Made by a program: the position numbers and the translations under genes. This document shows, piece after piece, positions 17,719 to 26,622 of a DNA stretch of 64,000 nucleotides. The stretch spans positions 124,001 through 188,000 of the forward strand of contig NZ_JAOWKY010000006.1 of NCBI RefSeq assembly GCF_025751435.1. Reading direction: 5' to 3'. Each line of letters starts with the position of its first letter. The first letter of the stretch is position 1. This DNA is from Albidovulum marisflavi. GTDB lineage: Bacteria; Pseudomonadota; Alphaproteobacteria; Rhodobacterales; Rhodobacteraceae. The notes under the pieces were generated by a model. The model was not told the origin of the DNA. It saw nothing but the letters and a program-made list of their open reading frames with translations, and did not search any database.

Positions 17719-18693
17719 ATGAGCGGCCTGCTTGCGCTTCTTGATGATGTTGCAGCGATTGCAAAGGTGGCCGCCGCGTCGATCGATGATGTGGCCGGCG
17801 CGGCGGCAAAAGCGGGAACCAAGGCCGCGGGCGTCGTGATCGACGATGCGGCGGTGACCCCCAAGTACGTTCATGGATTCGAGGCGAACCGAGAGCTTCC
17901 GATCATCGGCCAGATCGCACTTGGCTCGCTCAAGAACAAGATCCTGATCCTCTTGCCCGCAGCACTCTTGCTGTCGGCGTTCCTTCCGGCCGCGATCACC
18001 CCGATACTGGCCTTGGGCGGGGCCTACCTGTGTTTCGAAGGGGCCGAGAAGATCTTCCATGTCCTGTTTCCGCACGGCGATCACGTGGTCGAGGCGGATT
18101 TCGACGTGAAGGACCCCGGACATCTGGAACGCGCGAAGATCGCTGGCGCCATCAAGACGGATTTCATCCTGTCCGCCGAAATCATGACCATCGCGCTTTC
18201 CGCGATTCCCGAAAGCGGGTTCATCATGGAGGCGGCGGCCTTGGCAATTGCCGGGGCTGGTATCACCGCAGCAGTCTACGGAAGCGTGGCGCTGATCGTG
18301 AAGATGGACGACGTCGGGCTGTTCCTGGCCAAGCACGGGCGACTTGGGGCGACGCGCACCTTTGGCCGCGGATTGGTCGTGGCTATGCCAAGGTTCATGA
18401 GTTTTCTGTCGACCGTCGGAACGGCGGCGATGCTGTGGGTTGGCGGTTCGATCGTCATTCACGGGCTGGAATACGCGGGCGTCACGGCGATCGGCCATGC
18501 CATCCACGACTGGGCTGCCGCCGTCGGGCATGCGACGCCCGTGCTGCCCGGCGCAGTCGAATGGTTGACCAAGGCGACGCTGGACGGCGTGTTTGGTCTC
18601 GCGCTCGGCTTCGTCCTGATCCCCATCGCGACACGGGCCATTGTTCCCATGTGGAACCGCCTGTCGCGTCTGTTCAGCCGCAAGCGAGCCTGA
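17719..18693 (+). CDS. DUF808 (YedI-like) membrane protein
   Basis: A 324-residue multi-span protein. The N-terminal SGLLALLDDVAAIAKVAA, the following ASIDDVAGAAAKAG segment and VDDAAVTP-like stretch are diagnostic of DUF808. Several hydrophobic helices follow (ILILLPAALLLSAFLP, GAYLCFEGAEKIFH, and C-terminal spans). The ATG at 17719 is preferred over 17713 because AAGGAG is six bases before it. The function is unknown across the family. It is divergent from the second gap gene. Confidence 0.9.
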   Translation: MSGLLALLDDVAAIAKVAAASIDDVAGAAAKAGTKAAGVVIDDAAVTPKYVHGFEANRELPIIGQIALGSLKNKILILLPAALLLSAFLPAAITPILALGGAYLCFEGAEKIFHVLFPHGDHVVEADFDVKDPGHLERAKIAGAIKTDFILSAEIMTIALSAIPESGFIMEAAALAIAGAGITAAVYGSVALIVKMDDVGLFLAKHGRLGATRTFGRGLVVAMPRFMSFLSTVGTAAMLWVGGSIVIHGLEYAGVTAIGHAIHDWAAAVGHATPVLPGAVEWLTKATLDGVFGLALGFVLIPIATRAIVPMWNRLSRLFSRKRA

Positions 18694-18718
18694 TCCCGTG
18701 ATGCGCTCGGGAAACGAA

Positions 18719-18742
18719 TACGGCGGCCAACTGGCCGCCGTA
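18719..18742. terminator. Bidirectional hairpin between DUF808 and tkt
   Basis: A ten-base perfect stem (TACGGCGGCC with its complement) and loop AACT lie between two convergent genes. There is no T tract on either side, so it may act with Rho or as an mRNA end stabiliser. Confidence 0.6.
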
Positions 18743-18769
18743 CTCACATTCATCAGTTGATGCGCCTGA

Positions 18770-20788
18770 TCAGAGCAGCGCCTTGGCCTTTTCCGCGACC
18801 GACTCGGCGGTGATGCCGAATTCGGCGTAAAGCCGCTCGGCGGGGGCAGAAGCGCCGAAGCCCTCCATGCCCACGAAGGCGGCCTTCTTCTCGTTCCCGC
18901 GTTCGCCCAGCAGGAAGCGGTCCCAGGGCTGGCGCACAGCGGCTTCGACCGCGACTCGGACGGGGCCGGCGGGCAGAATGCGCTTGCGGTAGGCTTCGGG
19001 CTGCTCGGCGAAAAGTTCCAAGCAGGGCATGGAAACGACGCGTGTGCCGATGCCCTCGGCTTCCAGAAGGTCGCGTGCCTTCAGGGCGATCTCTACCTCG
19101 GACCCCGTAGCCATCAGGATCACGCGGCGCTTGCCCGTCGCCTCGGCCAGCACGTAGCCGCCCTGGGCGGTCAGGTTCTTGGCGGTGTGGGTGGTGCGGA
19201 CGGTCGGAAGGTTCTGCCGTGACAGCGCCAGCACCGAGGGCGTCCTGGTCGTGGTCAGCGCAAGTTCCCAGGCCTCGGCCGTTTCCACCAGATCGGCGGG
19301 ACGGAAGGTCCAGGTGTTCGGCGTGGCCCGGCAAATCGCCAGATGTTCGACCGGCTGGTGCGTCGGGCCGTCTTCGCCCAGGCCGATGGAGTCATGCGTC
19401 ATCACGTAAACCGTGGGGACGCCCATCAGCGCCGAAAGCCGCATCGCGCCGCGCGCATAGTCGGTGAAGCACAGGAAGGTGCCGCCGTACGGGCGGACGC
19501 CGCCATGCAGCACCATGCCGTTCATCGCCGCCGCCATGCCGTGTTCACGGATGCCGTAATGGACGTGGCGACCCTTGCGGTTCTCGGGGGTGAAGACGCC
19601 GAGTTCCGCAGTCTTGGTCAGGTTCGACCCGGTCAGGTCGGCCGAGCCGCCGATCGTTTCCGGCATGACCGGGTTCACCGCGGCAAGAACCATCTCTGAC
19701 GCCTTGCGGGTGGCGACCTTGGTCAGCTTTTCCGAGGCTTCCTTCTTGACGCCGCGGATCGCCGCGGCAAGCTTCCTGGGCGCGTCCAGTGTCATCTGGC
19801 GTTCGAACTCGGCGCGCTTTGCGGGGGACAGCGCGGCAAGGCGGGCTTCCCATTCTGCCCTTGCGGACGCCCCGCGCGATCCAATCGCGCGCCACGCCGA
19901 CAGGATGTTGTCCGGGATCACAAATGCGTCGTAGTCCCAGCCATAGATCGCCTTGGTCACCTTGATCTCATCGGGGCCAAGGGGGGAACCGTGGGCGCCC
20001 GCGGTGTCCTGCTTCTTCGGGCTGCCGAAGCCGATGTGGGTCTTGCAGTCGACCAGCACCGGACGATCCGATCCCTTTGCCTCGGTCAGAGCGCGGTCGA
20101 TGTCGACCGGGTCATGGCCGTCGCAAGAAATCACCTTCCATCCCGATGCCGCGAAGCGCGCGCGCTGGTCGGTCACGTCGGACATCGAGATCGGACCGTC
20201 GATCGAGATGTTGTTGTTGTCCCAAAGCACGATCAGCTTGCCAAGCTTCTGCATCCCGGCAAGGCCGATGGCCTCTTGGCTGATGCCTTCCATGAGGCAG
20301 CCGTCGCCCGCGATGACCCAGGTGGTGTGGTCCACGATCTTGGCGCCAAAGCGCGCGCGCATGGATTCCTCGGCCATGGCGAAGCCGACAGAGTTGGAAA
20401 TGCCCTGGCCCAGCGGACCGGTCGTCGTTTCAACGCCAGACACATGACCATATTCCGGATGACCCGCGGTGATCGCGCCCCATTGGCGGAAGTTCTTGAT
20501 CTGGTCCAGCGTCACATCCTCGTATCCCGTGAGGTAGAGAAGCGCGTAGATCAGCATGGAGCCATGGCCGGCGGACAGGATGAAGCGGTCCCGATCGGCC
20601 CATTTTGGCGCGGAGGCGTCGAACTTGAGGTGTTTTTCGAACAGCACCGTCGCCACGTCGGCCATGCCCATCGGCATGCCAGGGTGACCGGAATTGGCCG
20701 CCTGAACGGCATCCATGGCCAGCGCGCGAATGGCGCAGGCTTTCATCCAGTGATCGGCGTGTTTCTCGCGAAGCGTGGCAATATCCAA
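18770..20788 (-). CDS. tkt: Transketolase
   Basis: A 672-residue thiamine-diphosphate enzyme of the pentose phosphate pathway. The N-terminal domain has [10 protein letters not shown]; the ThDP site has [13 protein letters not shown] with [10 protein letters not shown]; the pyrimidine domain has [19 protein letters not shown]. No ATG is suitable: the expected N-terminus ([14 protein letters not shown]) begins at a TTG at 20788, eight bases after AAGGA. The frame is open far upstream, but that sequence is not transketolase-like. It is in the same neighbourhood as the two gap genes. Confidence 0.94.
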   Translation of the reverse strand: MDIATLREKHADHWMKACAIRALAMDAVQAANSGHPGMPMGMADVATVLFEKHLKFDASAPKWADRDRFILSAGHGSMLIYALLYLTGYEDVTLDQIKNFRQWGAITAGHPEYGHVSGVETTTGPLGQGISNSVGFAMAEESMRARFGAKIVDHTTWVIAGDGCLMEGISQEAIGLAGMQKLGKLIVLWDNNNISIDGPISMSDVTDQRARFAASGWKVISCDGHDPVDIDRALTEAKGSDRPVLVDCKTHIGFGSPKKQDTAGAHGSPLGPDEIKVTKAIYGWDYDAFVIPDNILSAWRAIGSRGASARAEWEARLAALSPAKRAEFERQMTLDAPRKLAAAIRGVKKEASEKLTKVATRKASEMVLAAVNPVMPETIGGSADLTGSNLTKTAELGVFTPENRKGRHVHYGIREHGMAAAMNGMVLHGGVRPYGGTFLCFTDYARGAMRLSALMGVPTVYVMTHDSIGLGEDGPTHQPVEHLAICRATPNTWTFRPADLVETAEAWELALTTTRTPSVLALSRQNLPTVRTTHTAKNLTAQGGYVLAEATGKRRVILMATGSEVEIALKARDLLEAEGIGTRVVSMPCLELFAEQPEAYRKRILPAGPVRVAVEAAVRQPWDRFLLGERGNEKKAAFVGMEGFGASAPAERLYAEFGITAESVAEKAKALL

Positions 20789-21008
20789 GGGCCCGGTCCT
20801 TATGAAGCAGCATTGACTTGCGCGCTTGATAGCAGCCATCCGGGCAAGATCAAGCTCAGCGCCTAAGGCATTGGCCGGGAAGGGGCAGAAAAGCACTTTG
20901 GGTTCCGGTAAACTGACCCCGCATGGTGCGTTCCGGCGATTCGGCCGGGCGCGGGCGGATAGCGGGCAAAGACCCGCGTGCGCAGATCGACAGAAGGGGC
21001 CTGCCGTC

Positions 21009-21470
21009 ATGAGTGATATCACCGAACTTGAACGCCGCGTAACCGCCGCGCTGACGCGGATCGACAGGGCCTTGGACGGGATGTCGCGACCTTCGGCCGA
21101 TGATCCGGCCCTGCGCGAGGCGCTGGAAACCGAGCGTGCCGCCAATGCGCAACTGACAGAGCGCGTCCGCGCCATCAAGGAAAAGCAGGAAACGATCGCC
21201 TCTTCGCTTGAGCGCAAGGTGGCGCAGTTGACGCGACAGCTTGATACCTCGTCGCGCGAACTGGCCAGGCAAAGGGCCGTCAACGCAGATCTTGTGGCGA
21301 CGAACCGCCGCCTGAACGACGCGGCGAGAGACGGATTGGCATCGGTCGAGCTTGTGAATGCGGCGATGGAGAGCGAGCTTGTCGCTCTTCGCGCTGAACG
21401 CGAAGCGGAAGTGGCCGAGATCGATGAAATCCTGGCCGAGCTCAAACCCCTGATCGGAGAGGTGGCCTGA
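21009..21470 (+). CDS. Coiled-coil protein paired with ZapA
   Basis: A 153-residue hydrophilic protein. Residues about 35-150 are strongly coiled-coil, rich in Glu, Arg, Leu and Ala heptads ([32 protein letters not shown]). It overlaps zapA by one base (TGATG), so the two are translationally coupled. No sequence family can be named with certainty. Size, coiled coil and coupling to zapA suggest a division-site partner that is a functional analogue of ZapB (inference). Confidence 0.8.
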   Translation: MSDITELERRVTAALTRIDRALDGMSRPSADDPALREALETERAANAQLTERVRAIKEKQETIASSLERKVAQLTRQLDTSSRELARQRAVNADLVATNRRLNDAARDGLASVELVNAAMESELVALRAEREAEVAEIDEILAELKPLIGEVA

Positions 21471-21850
21471 TGCCTGAGATGAGGATCACGATAGGCGGTC
21501 GCGAATTCGAAGTTGCGTGCCAGGAAGGCGAGGAACAGTTTCTGCGTTCGGCCGCCCAGCTTCTGGACAGCGAGGCCAGCGCGGTGATTTCCCAGTCGGG
21601 CAGGATGCCAGAGGCCAGGATGCTTCTGATGGCCGGGCTGATGATCGCGGACAAGGCGGCGGGACTTGAGGACAAGCTGCGCGAGGTGGAAGAGCGCGCC
21701 ATGCTGGCGGAACGCGTCGCCGCGAACGCCCGCGCGAATCCCGAAAGGGTCGAGGTTCCCGTGATTCCCGACGTGGTGACCGACACGCTGGCCGAGATTG
21801 CGGCACGGGCCGAATCCCTGGCCGCCCGTCTCGAGGAACGCGCGGGATGA
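21470..21850 (+). CDS. zapA: Cell division protein ZapA
   Basis: A 126-residue FtsZ-ring-associated protein. The N-terminal [18 protein letters not shown] and the following [31 protein letters not shown] match the ZapA domain. The C-terminal half is helical and coiled-coil, as expected for the dimer/tetramer stalk. It is sandwiched between the coiled-coil gene (one-base overlap) and the broken MliC-like gene (ATGA overlap). Confidence 0.88.
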   Translation: MPEMRITIGGREFEVACQEGEEQFLRSAAQLLDSEASAVISQSGRMPEARMLLMAGLMIADKAAGLEDKLREVEERAMLAERVAANARANPERVEVPVIPDVVTDTLAEIAARAESLAARLEERAG

Positions 21851-22179
21851 AATCCCCGGCGGCCCTGGCGATGGCACTTGCGGCAATGCCCGCCTGCGCC
21901 GAGGTCGAGATCCTGTCGTCCCGATACCATTGCGAACGTGGTGTCGAGGTGCCTGTTACCTAATTCAACTCAGCCGAAGGGTCGGCCGTCGTTCTGAACG
22001 TCGCGGGACGGCAGATCGCGCTGTCATCGATGCCGACAGGGTCCGGCGCGCGTTGTGCCTGGCCAGGCGACGGGTCGGGATATGTCTGGTGGACAAAGGA
22101 TAACGGCGCCATGCTGCTTTGGCATGACGCCGCTTCCGGCGATGAGACGACGCTTTGGAAGGAATGCCGGACCGGTTGA
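21847..22179 (+). pseudogene. MliC-like periplasmic protein interrupted by an in-frame TAA
   Basis: From ATG 21847 (ATGA overlap with zapA) the frame encodes a signal peptide ([18 protein letters not shown]) and [12 protein letters not shown], then TAA at 21961-21963 (codon 39). The same frame is then open for 71 codons to TGA 22177-22179 and continues the domain: FNSAEGSAVVLNVAGR, TGSGARC, YVWWTKDNGAMLLW and a final cysteine. This is the C-type lysozyme inhibitor (MliC) pattern, in which an aromatic residue, usually Tyr, is expected exactly at the stop. A single Tyr codon (TAT/TAC) to TAA change explains it. Either the gene is dead or the base is a sequencing error. Confidence 0.75.
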
Positions 22180-22182
22180 CGG

Positions 22183-22551
22183 TCAGGCGTTCGCCTCGCG
22201 GATCTTGTCCGCGGCTTCCTTGGAATAACTGATGCCGTTGGCCTCGAACAGCTGGTCGAGCTCGCCAGAAAGGGTCATCTCGGTGATGATGTCGCAGCCG
22301 CCGACGAATTCGCCCTTGACGTAAAGCTGCGGGATGGTCGGCCAGTCGGAGAAATCCTTGATGCCCTGACGGATGTCGGCATCGGCCAGAACGTTTACGT
22401 CGACATAGTCCACGCCCATGTAGTTCAGCACGCCCGCCACGCGGGACGAAAACCCGCATTGCGGCATGGCTTTCGTGCCCTTCATGTACAGCACGACATC
22501 ATTTGTCGTCACGGTTTCCCGGATCTTGTCCTGTGCGGTGGTCGTGGTCAT
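22183..22551 (-). CDS. grxD: Monothiol glutaredoxin, Grx4 family
   Basis: A 122-residue CGFS-type glutaredoxin. KGTKAMPQCGFSSRV contains the active motif; WPTIPQLYVKGEFVGGCDI contains the glutathione-binding loop. Grx4-type proteins carry a [2Fe-2S] cluster with glutathione and form complexes with BolA. bolA lies six bases upstream on the same strand, so they form one unit. Confidence 0.95.
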   Translation of the reverse strand: MTTTTAQDKIRETVTTNDVVLYMKGTKAMPQCGFSSRVAGVLNYMGVDYVDVNVLADADIRQGIKDFSDWPTIPQLYVKGEFVGGCDIITEMTLSGELDQLFEANGISYSKEAADKIREANA

Positions 22552-22557
22552 CTCGTG

Positions 22558-22800
22558 TTACTCCGGTGCTTTGGTGGTCAGGGCAAGTGCGTGAAGCTCT
22601 CCGTTCGCGCCGTCCATCTTGCCCTTGAGCGCGGCGTAGACCGCGCGCTGCTGCTGTACGCGGTTCATGCCGCGGAAGCTTTCATCGATCACCTCTGCGG
22701 CGTAGTGGTTCCCGTCGCCCGCCAGGTCGGTAATCGTGATCTTCGCCTGCGGGAACGAGGCCCTGATAAGGTTCTCGATGTCCTGCGCTTCCATCGCCAT
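22558..22800 (-). CDS. BolA-family protein
   Basis: An 80-residue protein with the BolA fold: IENLIRASFPQAKITITDL, then GDGNHYAAEVI and a conserved RVQQQRAVYAALKGKM segment. The His in DGNHY can ligate the Fe-S cluster shared with the CGFS glutaredoxin encoded just downstream. The pair is conserved in alphaproteobacteria and acts in iron-sulfur and iron-status signalling. Confidence 0.92.
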   Translation of the reverse strand: MAMEAQDIENLIRASFPQAKITITDLAGDGNHYAAEVIDESFRGMNRVQQQRAVYAALKGKMDGANGELHALALTTKAPE

Positions 22801-22927
22801 GGGGCGTCCTTTCGTTCAGTCCTTGGCCAATACTTAAGCCTGCGCGCGGTACGCCGCAAGGTTCTGCGCGGGGCTGGGTCAAAGCCTCGCGCAGGACCGC
22901 GTCAGCGCCCAGGAAACCCAATCGCAG

Positions 22928-25087
22928 TTAAGCGACCGCCGCGGCAAACGCGCTGCGGTAGATGTCGGAAAGCTGCGCAACCGGCGCTTCGGACGTGCCG
23001 AAGCGAACCTGGGCGCCGCCGAAAAGACCGACCTTTGAGACGGTAACCCCGGCGTCGCGGGCTGCCGCAAGCAGAGCGTCGACGGAGTCCGCTTCGACGG
23101 CCACGAGGTAGCGCGCCTGGTCTTCACCGAAAAGCTGGCCGACATCGCCGGTGTCCAGAGTCACGCCCAGTCCCGCGGCCTCGGCCATCTCGAACGCGGC
23201 AAGCGCCAGTCCGCCTTCGGAAAGGTCGGTCGCTGCCCGGACAAGCTTGCGGTTGGCGCGAAGGAAGTTGCCGTTCTTGCGCTCAAGCGCCAGATCGACA
23301 TGGGGCGCGTCGCCCTCTTCACGGCCGAAGGCCTCGTAAAGAAGCGCCGACTGGCCAAGGTGTCCCGCGGTTTCACCGATGACGATCGCATGATCGCCTT
23401 CGCCGGGCAGGCCTGCGATCAGATCATCCAGCGTCGCCAGAAGCCCGACGGCACCGATGGTCGGCGTCGGCAGGATGCCCTTGCCGTCCGTTTCGTTGTA
23501 AAGCGATACGTTCCCCGAAACGATCGGGAAGTCCAGCGTGCGGCAGGCTTCCCCGATGCCTTTGATCGCGCCGACGAACTGGCCCATGATCTCGGGCTTT
23601 TCGGGGTTGCCGAAGTTCAGGTTGTCGGTCGCGGCCAGCGGGGTCGCGCCCACCGCGGTCAGGTTGCGCCAGGCTTCGGCAACGGCCTGCTTGCCGCCCT
23701 CGTAAGGGTTCGCCTTGACGTAGCGCGGGGTCACGTCCGAGGTGAAGGCCAGGGCCTTTTCGGTTCCGTGCACACGCACGACGCCTGCGCCCAAGCCCGG
23801 TGCGCGCACCGTATCCGCCATGACCGAAGTGTCGTACTGTTCCCAGACCCAGGCCTTGTTGGCATGGTTCGGGGAGGAGATCAGCGCCTTCAATCCCTCG
23901 ATCGGGTCGATGTCGAGCGCGTCTTCGAAGGCCGCGCGGGTCGGGGTTTCAACCCAGGGGCGGTCGTATTCAGGGGCGCTGGACGACAGCTTGGACAGCG
24001 GCAGGTCGGCCTTGATCTCGTTTCCGTGGAGGATCAGGAACCGGTCCTCGGCGATGGTTTCGCCGACGATGGCGAAATCCAGGTCCCATTTTTCGAAGAT
24101 TGCGCGCGCAACGGATTCACGCTCCGGCTTCAGCACCATGAGCATCCGCTCCTGGCTTTCCGACAGCATCATCTCGTACGCGGTCATGTTTTTTTCGCGC
24201 TGCGGCACGTTGTCGAGCTGTAGCTTGATGCCAAGGCCGCCCTTGTCGCCCATCTCGACCGCCGAACAGGTCAGGCCCGCGGCCCCCATGTCCTGAATAG
24301 AGATGACCGAGTCCGAGGCCATGAGTTCAAGGCAGGCCTCCAGCAGGCGCTTCTCGGTGAAGGGGTCGCCCACCTGCACCGTCGGGCGCTTTTCCTCGAT
24401 CGTGTCGTCGAATTCCGCGCTCGCCATGGTCGCGCCGCCGACGCCATCCCGACCGGTCTTCGCACCAAGGTAGACAACCGGCATGCCGACGCCCGAGGCC
24501 GCGGAATAGAAGATCTTGTCCGCATCGGCGAGTCCCGCCGCGAAAGCGTTCACAAGGCAGTTTCCGTTGTAGCTGGCGTGGAAGCGAACCTCGCCACCCA
24601 CGTTCGGCACGCCAAAGCAGTTACCGTAGGAGCCGACGCCTTCGACCACGCCCTTGACCAGATGCGCGGTCTTGGGGTGGGAGGGCAGTCCGAAGGAAAG
24701 TGCGTCCATCGCGGCGATCGGGCGTGCGCCCATGGTGAATACGTCGCGCAGGATGCCGCCCACGCCCGTCGCGGCCCCCTGATGGGGCTCGATGTACGAG
24801 GGGTGGTTGTGGCTTTCCATCTTGAAGACCACCGCCTGGCCGTCGCCGATATCGACGACGCCCGCGTTCTCGCCCGGTCCGCAGATGACTTGCGCGCCGG
24901 TGGTGTGCAACGTGCGCAGCCACTTCTTCGAGGACTTGTAGGAACAATGCTCGTTCCACATGGCCGAGAAGATCCCGAGCTCGGTAAAGGTCGGTTCGCG
25001 GCCGATGATCTCCAGGATTCGCTGGTATTCGTCCGGCTTGAGCCCGTGCGCGGCGATCAGGTCGTTGGTGATCTGCGGTTCCTGCAT
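22928..25087 (-). CDS. purL: Phosphoribosylformylglycinamidine synthase subunit II
   Basis: A 719-residue ATP-dependent amidotransferase subunit of the small-PurL type (works with PurS and PurQ). [34 protein letters not shown], and [16 protein letters not shown] are diagnostic. The ATG at 25087 behind GGGGGAAAC gives the usual N-terminus [16 protein letters not shown]; the frame runs 27 codons further but without homology. Downstream genes bolA and grxD are on the same strand after a 127-base gap. Confidence 0.96.
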   Translation of the reverse strand: MQEPQITNDLIAAHGLKPDEYQRILEIIGREPTFTELGIFSAMWNEHCSYKSSKKWLRTLHTTGAQVICGPGENAGVVDIGDGQAVVFKMESHNHPSYIEPHQGAATGVGGILRDVFTMGARPIAAMDALSFGLPSHPKTAHLVKGVVEGVGSYGNCFGVPNVGGEVRFHASYNGNCLVNAFAAGLADADKIFYSAASGVGMPVVYLGAKTGRDGVGGATMASAEFDDTIEEKRPTVQVGDPFTEKRLLEACLELMASDSVISIQDMGAAGLTCSAVEMGDKGGLGIKLQLDNVPQREKNMTAYEMMLSESQERMLMVLKPERESVARAIFEKWDLDFAIVGETIAEDRFLILHGNEIKADLPLSKLSSSAPEYDRPWVETPTRAAFEDALDIDPIEGLKALISSPNHANKAWVWEQYDTSVMADTVRAPGLGAGVVRVHGTEKALAFTSDVTPRYVKANPYEGGKQAVAEAWRNLTAVGATPLAATDNLNFGNPEKPEIMGQFVGAIKGIGEACRTLDFPIVSGNVSLYNETDGKGILPTPTIGAVGLLATLDDLIAGLPGEGDHAIVIGETAGHLGQSALLYEAFGREEGDAPHVDLALERKNGNFLRANRKLVRAATDLSEGGLALAAFEMAEAAGLGVTLDTGDVGQLFGEDQARYLVAVEADSVDALLAAARDAGVTVSKVGLFGGAQVRFGTSEAPVAQLSDIYRSAFAAAVA

Positions 25088-25395
25088 GTCGTTTCCCCCA
25101 AGGCGCGCTGGCGATTTCGCGCCTTTTAGGGGGGAAGACAGTAAGAGAAAAGGCCCGAAAATCCGCACGACGGCATTTGTGTCGCGATTGCCCGCGTATT
25201 CCCTTGCAGGCGGAGGATTGGGCGGCGTCGTTCGGGCACAGCCCGGCAGCCGTCCTCATGTTGCGGAGATTTTGTGCGCCCGCAGCAAATCTGTTCGCCG
25301 CATGTGCAATTACCAAGGAAATCCGAAAAATCTTCGTTAAACAGCAGCTTGCGCCATGGACAGCCGTCGCCGACTGTGCAGGGATCGCTATAGGC
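25088..25395. other. Non-coding stretch between purL and the candidate small RNA
   Basis: About 300 bases with no ORF I can support on either strand. It must hold the purL promoter and leader (minus strand). A short CGGGC-ACA-GCCCG hairpin is present near 25235. I recognise no riboswitch or purine-box element. Confidence 0.4.
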
Positions 25396-25488
25396 AAAAA
25401 AAAAGGCCGAGACAAAGCTCGGCCGAAGTCCAACAGGGAGGTAGAAAGCTGCGGGAATACTCAACCGCTGCCTTCTGAGGTCCATCTA
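25396..25488 (-). ncRNA. Candidate ~80-nt small RNA with anti-Shine-Dalgarno segment
   Basis: On the minus strand the order is: -35 TTGATC (25506-25511), 17 bases, -10 TAGATG (25483-25488), expected start near 25476; hairpin GCAGCGG-N10-CCGCAGC (25471-25448, one mismatch); an unpaired TTTCTACCTCCCTGTTGG containing CCTCCC (25436-25441), complementary to ribosome-binding sites; then hairpin GGCCGAG-N6-CTCGGCC (25424-25405) and nine T (25404-25396). This is the standard layout of a trans-acting sRNA ending in an intrinsic terminator. Alternatively it is the 3' end of the LysR transcript that stops at 25556. The CCTCCC element recalls the CcsR/cuckoo sRNAs of alphaproteobacteria. Confidence 0.6.
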
Positions 25489-25555
25489 GGGACATGCCGG
25501 CTGTGGATCAAGAAAAAACAAATGCCGCAAAGCACAATGCCGCTATGCGTTGCAG

Positions 25556-26476
25556 TCATGCCTCATGCGCAATGGCCTGATGTTCGATGGCCTGACGCTT
25601 GCGGTAGGCGATGATTTCTTCGGTCACGAAGTCCCTGAAGACCGCCACGCGCTTCGAGTGTCTCAGTTCCTCCGGGTAGGCCAGGAACACCGGAACCTCG
25701 CCCGACTCCACGTCGGGAAACACTCGAACAAGATGCGGAAAATCCTCGGTCAGGTAGTCCGGCAGGACGCCTATGCCCAGGTGGCTTCGCACCGCCTGCA
25801 GGACGCCATAGTAGTTGTTGACGGTCAGAGTGGATCGAATGTCGTATGTCATCAGGTGTTGCACCAGAACGCCGCCGGCCTGCACCTGCGCAGCATTGGC
25901 GCTCTGGCAGATGAGCCTGTGGTTCGACAGACCTTCCAGCGTGTCGGGCATACCGCGTTCTGCCAGATACTCGGGCGATGCATAAAGGCGCATCCTGATG
26001 TTTATCAACCGCCGGCGGATAAGATCGGCCTGGCTGGGTTCCTTCATCCTGATCGCCACATCGGCTTCGCGCATTGCAAGATCAAGCACACGCTCCTCAA
26101 GCATCAAGTCGATCTTCAGGTCCGGATACTTTTCATAAAGCGCGGGCAGACGCGGGGCCAGCCAGAGCGTTCCAAAGCCCGTCGTCGTGGTCACCCGGAT
26201 TTCGCCATAGACCTCATCCTCGCTGTCGCGGATGCGCGCGGCGGTTGCCTCCAGCCGCTTGTTCATCGAGCGCGTGGCTTCGAACAGAAGCTCCCCTTGC
26301 TCGGTAAGAATCAGGCCCCGCGCGTGGCGGTGGAAAAGCGTCGTATCAAGGCTTTCCTCAAGCGCGCGGATTTGGCGGCTGATGGCGGATTGCGACAGAT
26401 GCAACGTATCGCCTGCATGGGTGAGAGAGCCGGCGTCAGCGACCGCGTGAAAGATTCTGAGCTTGTCCCAATCCAT
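25556..26476 (-). CDS. LysR-family regulator divergent from the indolepyruvate oxidoreductase
   Basis: A 306-residue LysR regulator: HTH at residues 1-60 (LRIFHAVADAGSLTHAGDTL, SAISRQIRALEESLD) and an effector domain ending LGIGVLPDYL. The ATG at 26476 behind AGGAAATT gives the canonical start MDWDKLRIF. Its divergent neighbour at 26623 has a T-N11-A dyad over its promoter, the usual LysR target, so it probably controls the oxidoreductase. A terminator-like element lies about 130 bases downstream. Confidence 0.88.
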   Translation of the reverse strand: MDWDKLRIFHAVADAGSLTHAGDTLHLSQSAISRQIRALEESLDTTLFHRHARGLILTEQGELLFEATRSMNKRLEATAARIRDSEDEVYGEIRVTTTTGFGTLWLAPRLPALYEKYPDLKIDLMLEERVLDLAMREADVAIRMKEPSQADLIRRRLINIRMRLYASPEYLAERGMPDTLEGLSNHRLICQSANAAQVQAGGVLVQHLMTYDIRSTLTVNNYYGVLQAVRSHLGIGVLPDYLTEDFPHLVRVFPDVESGEVPVFLAYPEELRHSKRVAVFRDFVTEEIIAYRKRQAIEHQAIAHEA

Positions 26477-26576
26477 GAGCGTAATTTCCTGTCGTCTTTC
26501 TGCCTTGCTCCGCAAGCTGCCCTACATAATGCGCAAACCAGTGACAAAAAGGTGTGGCGCGCACAAATTATTTTGT

Positions 26577-26600
26577 AGGTCAGCAATTTTGACCTATAAT
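26577..26600 (+). promoter_or_regulatory. AGGTCA-N7-TGACCT dyad over a TATAAT promoter
   Basis: A perfect inverted repeat (26577-26595) whose last base is the first base of a consensus TATAAT (26595-26600). The dyad contains a T-N11-A LysR core and fills the space between a TTTTGT -35-like element and the -10. The start codon follows at 26623. Control by the divergent LysR protein is inferred. Confidence 0.6.
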
Positions 26601-26622
26601 GCCACCGCAGGGCAGGAGAACC

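Noticed and set aside
18770-21886. 1038-codon open frame including transketolase
   Set aside because: Only the part from about 20788 is transketolase; the rest is the antisense shadow of the coiled-coil and zapA genes.
25126-25485. 119-codon minus-strand ORF across the terminator hairpin
   Set aside because: It would read through the sRNA terminator and poly-T; composition is not protein-like beyond the first codons.
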